Part shown: positions 1 to 5,457 of the stretch, piece after piece
How positions within the stretch are numbered: position 1 is the stretch's first letter
Layout of the letters: every line of letters starts with the position of its first letter
Source of the DNA: Myxococcales bacterium
GTDB taxonomy: Bacteria > Myxococcota > Polyangia > Polyangiales > Polyangiaceae
DNA: 9,725 nucleotides
Assembly (NCBI GenBank): GCA_020430865.1
Contig: JAGQIY010001494.1
Coordinates: 1 to 9,725 of the forward strand
Direction: 5' to 3'
Made by a program: the position numbers and the translations under genes
The notes under the pieces: model-generated
Seen by the model: the letters and a program-made list of their open reading frames with translations, nothing else
Databases searched by the model: none
What the model was told of the DNA's origin: nothing

Positions 1-1312
1 CGCCCGCCTTGAAGCGGGACACCCGCAGCGGCGGTCGCTCGTCTGCGGTCGTCGCCTCGAGCTGGAAGTCGGCGCGTGGGGTGAAGCCGGAGCGGCGCAT
101 GGTGATCTTGCGGCCCCCTTGCTCGACCCGCGCGTCCGCGAGCGTCGCGATCTTCATCGACTCGCCCGCCTTCCCGAGATCCACTGAGAGGGAGAACTCG
201 CCGATGCGCACGGGCTCCCCGCGGCCCATGGGGTAGACGTATTCAATCACGTTCTCGACCACGGGCTTCAGCTCGATGTAGCGCAGCACCACACGCCGTG
301 TCTTGCCCGAGCGCACCGGGAAGATGCGCGCCCGGTACGTGCTCTGATCGACCCACTCGAGGATCGCTGGAGCGTGCCCGGTGGCCTTGGTGGTGCCGTA
401 GTTCTTCGCGGCCTCCTTCTTCTCCTGGAACTCACCTTCGACGAGCACCCCGTCGGTCTCGACGGCGAAGCCGGTGACGCTCGCGCCATTCGGCAAGGTG
501 AACCAGTACCAACCCTCGACGTCACGCGAACCAGGGTTGAAGAACGTCTGGTCCACCTCGGTCTCGGAGAGCCCGTTGCGCACGACTGCGCGCACCGCCT
601 GCTTGGCGATCTCCAGTTTCCGCGTGGCACTACCAGGTGCGGCGCCGTCGTCCACCCCGTAGATGGTACCGGTGCCTGCGCCCGGGATGCTCCCGCCAGC
701 GGCGAAGTCGGCCATGCCCCCCGTCCAGTCATCCCAGAACGCCAGCGGAGCCACGCGGGGAGCGTCCGCGCCCTTCACCGTCGCCTGCTCGCCCGCGTTG
801 ACCTCCACGCGTCCGCCCTTGCCAGTCACGATGGCCATGCCGCGGGCGACGTAGATCACCGCCGCCGAGTCCTTCAGCTTCACGCTGAGCCCGGAGTCCA
901 CCGCGGAAACGCTGACGTCACCGACCGCGTGCACCAGCGCCTTGCGATCCGTGGGCGGTGCGTTGAGCCAGTACTCACCCTTGCCGAGGCTGATCTGGCC
1001 CTCGCTCAGCGTGACGTCGCTGTCTCCCCGCAGAAACATGCTGGAGCCATCGGGCAGGCGTACCAGGGCGCGCGCCCCCTTGCCGGTGACCACCTTGGCC
1101 TGGCTCAGCAACGCCATGCCGCTCGAGCCGCGCTCCTCGGCGCCCCCCTGCTCGATCTTCACGTCACCGGTCGCCAGTTCGAGGCGCGCCTGGATCGGAG
1201 CCGCGGCGCTCGGAGGAGGCTCGCGCTTCAGCACGTAGACCACCACCGCGCCGACCAGGCACACCGAGAGAGTGATGAGTAGGACTCGCAGAACTCCGCG
1301 CTTGTTCTTCAT
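1..1312 (-). CDS. Membrane-anchored FecR-domain and VIT-domain protein, C-terminus off the left edge
   Basis: The frame opens at an ATG at 1312 and stays open to the left edge, giving 437 visible residues and no stop. Residues 1-6 are basic and 7-28 form one hydrophobic segment followed by KR and a Pro-rich linker, so the protein is probably a single-pass anchor with its bulk outside the inner membrane. Residues about 42-182 look like a FecR domain (LATGDVKIEQ near 46-55, LVRLPDGSSMFLRGDSDV near 83-100, VNAGEQATV near 171-179). Residues about 230-350 match a VIT (vault/inter-alpha-trypsin) domain: FFNPGSRDVEGWYWFTLPNG at 257-276, GEFQEKKEAAKNYG at 293-306, then a YRARIFPV strand. VIT proteins usually carry a VWA domain after the VIT domain; here that part would lie outside the window. 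An AGAGGA ribosome site precedes the start. VIT-VWA proteins are generally linked to adhesion or protein-protein contact; the role here is unknown. Confidence 0.85.
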   Translation of the reverse strand, partial: MKNKRGVLRVLLITLSVCLVGAVVVYVLKREPPPSAAAPIQARLELATGDVKIEQGGAEERGSSGMALLSQAKVVTGKGARALVRLPDGSSMFLRGDSDVTLSEGQISLGKGEYWLNAPPTDRKALVHAVGDVSVSAVDSGLSVKLKDSAAVIYVARGMAIVTGKGGRVEVNAGEQATVKGADAPRVAPLAFWDDWTGGMADFAAGGSIPGAGTGTIYGVDDGAAPGSATRKLEIAKQAVRAVVRNGLSETEVDQTFFNPGSRDVEGWYWFTLPNGASVTGFAVETDGVLVEGEFQEKKEAAKNYGTTKATGHAPAILEWVDQSTYRARIFPVRSGKTRRVVLRYIELKPVVENVIEYVYPMGRGEPVRIGEFSLSVDLGKAGESMKIATLADARVEQGGRKITMRRSGFTPRADFQLEATTADERPPLRVSRFKAG

Positions 1313-1316
1313 GGTT

Positions 1317-1322
1317 TCCTCT
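1317..1322 (-). promoter_or_regulatory. Ribosome binding site of the FecR-VIT gene
   Basis: The minus strand reads AGAGGA, then four bases (AACC), then ATG. The spacing is slightly short but usable, and it supports the ATG at 1312 as the start. The hydrophobic anchor begins directly after that start. Confidence 0.6.
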
Positions 1323-1562
1323 GACCCCGACTCCTTACGGATACGCAGGGTGCATAGCTCCGCGCCCGAGGCGCTCGAGAGAGAGACGCCTTGGGAAGCC
1401 ATGACTTGGCAAAGTTCCCACTGGACGCCGAAAAAAGTCTGGTGTCACTCGCGCCCGCCGCTCGAGCCCTGGACGCGTGGAGCAGGCACCCTCCGTCGCG
1501 GAGACCACCCAGTTATTTCCACACAGTAACATTCGCTCAGGTCGCCCCGGCACCATTCCCCC

Positions 1563-1655
1563 GGCTCGGCGGCGCCGAGCCAGCCAACACTAACGCGCTC
1601 GGCAGCGCGTTTGAAGCCAAGTCAGGCGTCGCCCGATCGGGTCGTTTCGACGACC
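1563..1655. terminator. Cluster of three perfect hairpins downstream of the VWA gene, possible terminator region
   Basis: Three inverted repeats with perfect arms follow the VWA stop: GGTCGT-TTCG-ACGACC at 1640-1655, AACGCGCT-CGGC-AGCGCGTT at 1592-1611, and GGCTCGGC-GGC-GCCGAGCC at 1563-1581 (plus-strand reading). The 10-base palindrome CCCGATCGGG at 1632-1641 overlaps the edge of the first. The first hairpin begins about 27 bases after the stop codon. None is followed by a real U-tract on the minus strand, so this is not a classical intrinsic terminator. Transcript-end protection or weak termination is possible. The structure is seen in the sequence; the function is inferred. Confidence 0.4.
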
Positions 1656-1682
1656 GCGCGCGCCGCTGCAAGTCTCGCCAGC

Positions 1683-3170
1683 TCAGAATGCCAGATCCGC
1701 GGCGGCCTCGGCGTTCGAACGCGTCTGAGCCTTGCCCTTGCGGGTCTCCTGCGCAGGCTCGGCCGGAGCTGCCCCTGGGGCCGGTGGTGGTTGCGCGAAG
1801 CCGCTGTTGGCGGCGCCCAGCGCCGCTTGCTGCCGATCGAAGTCCTTGTCCGCCTTGGGCGCGAAGTTCGGCGCCGACTTGGCCGCAGCGCGGCGCTTGT
1901 TCAGCGCGTCGAGCTGACTGGTCAGGCGCTTCTGTGCTTCCGCGACCCGGCCCTGCGCGAACAGCTCGTTGGCCTCGAGCAATGACTCCGCCGTCTCGCT
2001 GCGCCCAACGCGCGCGGCGACGAACGGGTCCAGCGGGGTCACCCGCGCGGGGTCCGAGCTGATGAACGCCGCCAGCTCCCCGTTGCAGGAACCGCGACGG
2101 CGCTCGACCAGATCCTGATACGCCAGATCCACCTTGGCCACGGCGCGCTCGCCTTCCGCGCCTCGCGGCACGCTGAGGCGCACGAGCAGGGTCTTCTCCT
2201 CACCCCCGGAGATCGTCCCCATCGGCACGATCAGCTTGTTGCCTTCCTGACGGAACGAGCGGTCGAATACTTTTTCCACCCGGATACCTGGGGCGAGGTC
2301 CACGACGAGCTCCGTGTCCTTGGCGACGGTCTGCTTCAGCGCGTTGCGCTCCTCTTCGAAGATCTTGGACAGCGAGTCCGCGTCCTCCACGAAATAGTGG
2401 CGACCGTTGGACTCGCGAGCGATCGCCGTGAGGATGCGCTCGTTGTAGTCGACGTCGACCCCGATCGTGCTGACGGGGATCCCCTTGTCGCGCAAGCGGG
2501 CGCTCATGCGCTCGAAGCCGCTGACGTCCTTCATGCCGCGGGTGGGCTCTCCATCCGTGAGCAACAGGACGCGGTTCACCATGCCGTCACGATTCGCGAG
2601 GGCGCGCTCGGCGGCGTCCAGCGCGCAGGAGATGCAGGTGTCGCCCACGGCGCGCACGTTGGACAGGGCCTCCGTGACCCGAGCGCGAGAGATCTCGTCG
2701 ATGGTGGTGGGCTGCACCAGCACCTCGGCCTCGACGTCGTACGCGATCACGCTCACCACGTCGCCGCGGTTCAGACCCGCGATGGTGCCACGCGCTGCGT
2801 TGATCGCGTTCTCCAGGCGCTTGCCCTTCATGGACCCAGAGCGATCGATGACGATGGCCAGGTTCACGGGAGCGGCCTCGGTGGCTCGTGCGTTGCCGTC
2901 GGCGAACACCCGCGCCATCAAGAACGTCTCGTTGTCACGACCCGCCTGCATCACGCCGTTGCCGAGGCGGCCCTCCACCATCACGGTGCTCCCCGCGGTG
3001 AAATCCGCGCGGATGACCGGTTGCGCTGGCCCCGGATCGGCGACGACCAGGTCGCTCCCCACGACGGGCGCCTGGGGATCTCCCGAGGCCTCGGGCGTGA
3101 GCGACCACACCGACACCGACGTCAACGTCATCCCCAGGGCCGCGAGCAGCCCGACGGTTCCAACCTTCAT
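1683..3170 (-). CDS. Secreted von Willebrand factor A (VWA) domain protein
   Basis: This is a 495-residue protein. I chose the ATG at 3170 because AAGGGAGAG sits seven bases before it and the protein then opens with a signal-like stretch (MKVGTVGLLAALG...). The upstream ATG at 3224 would add 18 residues that hide the signal. Residues 1-24 are a probable signal peptide or anchor without a clear cleavage motif. Residues about 102-272 form a VWA domain with an intact metal site: D109-R-S-G-S113, T178 and D206 in LLLTDGEPT. Residues about 285-350 look like a beta-rich domain. Residues about 380-430 are helical and TPR-like, and the tail (461-475) is rich in Pro and Ala. C179 and C182 lie in the metal-site loop (GDTCISC), with C362 elsewhere. 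The overall plan resembles VWA proteins of the YfbK or inter-alpha-trypsin type. Ligand and role are unknown; binding of a partner outside the inner membrane is likely. The next gene downstream encodes a VIT protein. Confidence 0.9.
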   Translation of the reverse strand: MKVGTVGLLAALGMTLTSVSVWSLTPEASGDPQAPVVGSDLVVADPGPAQPVIRADFTAGSTVMVEGRLGNGVMQAGRDNETFLMARVFADGNARATEAAPVNLAIVIDRSGSMKGKRLENAINAARGTIAGLNRGDVVSVIAYDVEAEVLVQPTTIDEISRARVTEALSNVRAVGDTCISCALDAAERALANRDGMVNRVLLLTDGEPTRGMKDVSGFERMSARLRDKGIPVSTIGVDVDYNERILTAIARESNGRHYFVEDADSLSKIFEEERNALKQTVAKDTELVVDLAPGIRVEKVFDRSFRQEGNKLIVPMGTISGGEEKTLLVRLSVPRGAEGERAVAKVDLAYQDLVERRRGSCNGELAAFISSDPARVTPLDPFVAARVGRSETAESLLEANELFAQGRVAEAQKRLTSQLDALNKRRAAAKSAPNFAPKADKDFDRQQAALGAANSGFAQPPPAPGAAPAEPAQETRKGKAQTRSNAEAAADLAF

Positions 3171-3177
3171 CTGCGAA

Positions 3178-3186
3178 CTCTCCCTT
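3178..3186 (-). promoter_or_regulatory. Ribosome binding site that fixes the VWA start
   Basis: The minus strand reads AAGGGAGAG, seven bases before the ATG at 3170. It is a purine-rich site at good spacing. This site, with the hydrophobic N-terminus that follows, decides against the longer start at 3224. Confidence 0.65.
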
Positions 3187-3267
3187 GCTCCCCGCCCAAC
3201 GCAGCGAGCCGCCTGAACTTTCACCTTGTACGAAAAAGCGCCGGATTCGATCTCCCGCGGAGACAGA

Positions 3268-3303
3268 AAGAATTCCTTAATTATTTCAATTCGTTAATTT
3301 GCT
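3268..3303. promoter_or_regulatory. AT-rich island with a 12-base direct repeat, candidate promoter or operator of the VWA gene
   Basis: This lies in the 133-base gap between the reductase stop and the VWA start. About 8 of 36 bases are G or C, against roughly 70% in the surroundings. Two copies of AATTCSTTAATT (S = C or G; plus strand 3271-3282 and 3288-3299) match at 11 of 12 positions and start 17 bases apart. Each copy has AATT at both ends, so each is a partial palindrome. On the minus strand a TTGAAA lies in this stretch and could be a -35 element, but no good -10 follows at 17 bases. A promoter or regulator site for the downstream VWA gene is the simplest reading. I saw no terminator hairpin with a U-tract for the upstream operon. 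Confidence 0.35.
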
Positions 3304-5457
3304 TCAGGTGCTCCGCTCGGTGCTGACGGGCGAGTCGGCTGCCGCCTGTTCCGTGGATTTTTCGGGGGTGAGAGCCGCGCCGTGGCGCACCCCGAAGCCC
3401 TCCAGCAGTCGCCAGGGTGCGACGCTGCCGATCATCACGAACAGCGCATCGAGCTCCAGGACGCGCTCCACGCCCCCTTCGTTCAACCAGACCTTGAGCC
3501 CTTGTCCAAGCTCCCCGACGTGCCCGCTGCTAGCGATGCTCGTCACGTCGCTGTTCCAGAGCAGCTCCACGCGTCCGCCGCGCACCAGCCGCTCGAGCTC
3601 CTGGATGTTGCGCCGCTTGCCCCGCCTGAACGTTTCCCCCCGGTAAGATATGGCGACCCGTGTCCCCGGCTGGCGACCGATCGCGATCGCCGTCTCCATC
3701 GCGACGTCGCCCAGGCCCACGATCAGCACCCGCTTGCCGGCAAACGTCCGCGCGTCCGCCAGGTGGTAGAACACCGAGTCGAGGGTCGTGTCGGGCAGCT
3801 CGAGGGGCAGCTTGCGGGGCGAGCCGCGGCGTCCCACAGCCAGCAGCACGCGCCGTGTGAGCAGCCTGCGCTCGTGCCGATCGGCATCTTGCAGGGTCAC
3901 CTCGAGCAAGCCGAGCGGCGGTCCGCCATCGACGCGCTGACAGGCGACCACGCGCCAACCTTCGTCGATGCGCACGCGCTGCTCTCTGACGATGCGACGC
4001 CATTTCGCCAGCAGCTCCTCCTTGCTGCTCTCCTCCAGCCAAAGCTCGCCGATCTTGGGCACTCCGAGCGGCTGGTCGAACACTAATTTGCCTCGCGGAA
4101 AACTGCGAATACTCTCGGCGACGGAGCCCTGCTCCACCACCAGGTAGTCGAGGCGCTGCTCGTCGGCCGCCAGCGCCGCGCTGAGCCCCGCCGGGCCCGC
4201 GCCAACGATCAACACGTCCAAGACGTCGCCTCGCGCTGCCGCGGGCCCCGCCGCGGTCAGGCTCTGGGCGATGGCGTCCATCGCCTGCGCTCCCTGGTTG
4301 ATGGCGTTGCGGATCAGCGGCAGCCCGGTCACGTCCCCGGCCAGGAACACGCCTGCGCTCTCCAGAGCCTCGAGGCTCTCGCTCACCAGCGGTCGGTCGA
4401 AGATCGGCTCGCCTTCTCGCACGACCAAAGAGCCGTTGGGGCAACGCTGCTCGCACAGCGTGAGCCCACAGCAGTCGTCGGGGCGCACGACCTTGGCGAC
4501 GTAGCGCTCCAGCTGCAGGACGTCGTAGGGACACGCGTCGACGCAGGCGTTGCAGCCGATGCAGGTGCTCTCATCGATGGTGGGCAGGCGACGCACCAGG
4601 GCCGGCGCGAGCACCGGTTGCTTGGCGCCGCGCGGCTCTTCACGTCTGGCCTGGCGTCTCAGCAGGGCGCTGCTCACCAAGCCGAGCACCACCGCCAATG
4701 ACACGCCGAGCCAGGTGAGATCGAGCGCCCTGCGAGAGCCAGGCGCTACGCTCGCCACCGCCACTCGCGCCTGTTCGTAGGCGGCGTCTCGCTCCGCGCC
4801 CCCGCTTGCCCCAGCCGCGGCGGCCACTCGGTGTTCGTCGAAGCACACGCTGACTGGCTCGCCCCCCTTGCCGCCTGCCCAGGCCACGCATCGCGCAACG
4901 GGGTCTTCTTTTGCTTCCGTGCGGTGACAACTGGCGCAGCGCGCGAGCGGCGGGGTCGGGACCTTCAGGCGCTTGCTCCCGCCGATCGCCGCCACCTGGA
5001 GCTTCATGGGTTCCGCGCCCGCGCGACGCACCCAGGCGACTCCGTCGGGGGCGAGCTCCACGATCTCGCCTCCGCCGTGGGCGCGATGACAGGTCCCGCA
5101 GGTCATACGCCCCGCCTGGCTGAGGCGCAGGTGCCCCTGACGAGTCGACGGATGAGGCCCATGACAGCCGACGCAGGCGCGCGCCGACGCGCTGCCGTCC
5201 TCCTCGGTGTGACAGCTCGCGCAGGCGACCTGAGCCTCGACGTGAGAGTCGGAGAGCGGGCCCGGGGCGCTCATCACCCGGCCTCCACCGGCGAAGTAGG
5301 CGACCAGCGCTGCCACGCTGCAGACCACCGCGCCCACCAGAACCCCACGGAAACGCAAGACGTCACTCGTACGCTCGGCCTTGCGGGCCACGCGGCTGCG
5401 GCCGACGGCCTTGCCGCGGGCGATGTCGATGCCGGCTTCGGGCGCTGGCTCGCTCAC
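3304..5457 (-). CDS. Tetrahaem cytochrome c / ferredoxin / FAD-NAD(P) reductase fusion protein
   Basis: This is a 717-residue protein starting at GTG 5457, which overlaps the stop of the upstream gene (GTGA). Order of parts: basic N-terminus; membrane helix about 38-56; four CxxCH haem sites (C79, C95, C120, C174); membrane helix about 248-266 followed by RRQARR; a ferredoxin domain (C299, C302, C305, C309-P, then C329/C330, C335, C339-P); and a flavoprotein module. The positive-inside rule puts the haems in the periplasm and the ferredoxin and flavin in the cytoplasm. The flavoprotein has an FAD Rossmann motif (GAGPAG, 419-424) and a second Rossmann motif (GLGDVA, 581-586) followed by YRGETFRR (605-612), which resembles the NADPH-selecting HRRxxFR motif. 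There is no redox-active CxxC as in thioredoxin reductase. The FAD-domain motif normally near the C-terminus (FLAGDVTG, 371-378) precedes the GAGPAG motif, so the module looks circularly permuted. Predicted role: electron transfer between NAD(P)H and periplasmic cytochromes. Confidence 0.88.
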   Translation of the reverse strand: MSEPAPEAGIDIARGKAVGRSRVARKAERTSDVLRFRGVLVGAVVCSVAALVAYFAGGGRVMSAPGPLSDSHVEAQVACASCHTEEDGSASARACVGCHGPHPSTRQGHLRLSQAGRMTCGTCHRAHGGGEIVELAPDGVAWVRRAGAEPMKLQVAAIGGSKRLKVPTPPLARCASCHRTEAKEDPVARCVAWAGGKGGEPVSVCFDEHRVAAAAGASGGAERDAAYEQARVAVASVAPGSRRALDLTWLGVSLAVVLGLVSSALLRRQARREEPRGAKQPVLAPALVRRLPTIDESTCIGCNACVDACPYDVLQLERYVAKVVRPDDCCGLTLCEQRCPNGSLVVREGEPIFDRPLVSESLEALESAGVFLAGDVTGLPLIRNAINQGAQAMDAIAQSLTAAGPAAARGDVLDVLIVGAGPAGLSAALAADEQRLDYLVVEQGSVAESIRSFPRGKLVFDQPLGVPKIGELWLEESSKEELLAKWRRIVREQRVRIDEGWRVVACQRVDGGPPLGLLEVTLQDADRHERRLLTRRVLLAVGRRGSPRKLPLELPDTTLDSVFYHLADARTFAGKRVLIVGLGDVAMETAIAIGRQPGTRVAISYRGETFRRGKRRNIQELERLVRGGRVELLWNSDVTSIASSGHVGELGQGLKVWLNEGGVERVLELDALFVMIGSVAPWRLLEGFGVRHGAALTPEKSTEQAAADSPVSTERST
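5454..5457 (-). other. GTGA stop-start overlap between the membrane protein and the reductase fusion
   Basis: The minus strand reads GTGA: TGA ends the dihaem b/Fe-S gene and GTG begins the reductase fusion. The sequence before it (GTGGGGGCCTC) gives only a weak ribosome site, so translation is probably coupled by re-initiation. Confidence 0.8.

Larger units (their letters stand above)
1313..1682. other. 370-base intergenic region between the VWA gene and the FecR-VIT gene
   Basis: No convincing gene lies here. The end next to the VWA stop (1563-1655) holds three perfect short hairpins. The rest (1313-1560) should contain the FecR-VIT promoter, but I found no clear -35/-10, sigma-54 or ECF pair. 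The only other notable point is a run of six T on the minus strand (1431-1436), with no strong hairpin in front of it. A 73-codon minus frame (1335-1556) has no recognisable motif and is probably chance. The length suggests that the FecR-VIT gene is transcribed separately from the VWA gene. Confidence 0.55.

Noticed and set aside
1395..1425. ECF-type promoter, GGAAC followed by GTC, before the FecR-VIT gene
   Set aside because: The gap is about 25 bases, well above the 16-17 expected for this class.
1335..1556. Minus-strand 73-codon frame between the VWA and FecR-VIT genes
   Set aside because: It has no recognisable motif, and its Arg/Pro-rich composition is typical of chance frames at this GC content.
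3171..3224. 18-residue extension of the VWA protein
   Set aside because: It would bury the signal-like segment, and it contains the ribosome site that precedes the internal ATG.
2397..3326. Plus-strand open frame of 309 codons over the VWA gene
   Set aside because: It is antisense to clear VWA coding sequence, its product is rich in His, Arg and Ala without a domain, and it has no ribosome site worth noting.
4820..4850. Possible fifth haem site around C205-H209 in the reductase fusion
   Set aside because: The sequence is CFDEH, with only one cysteine, so it does not fit CxxCH.
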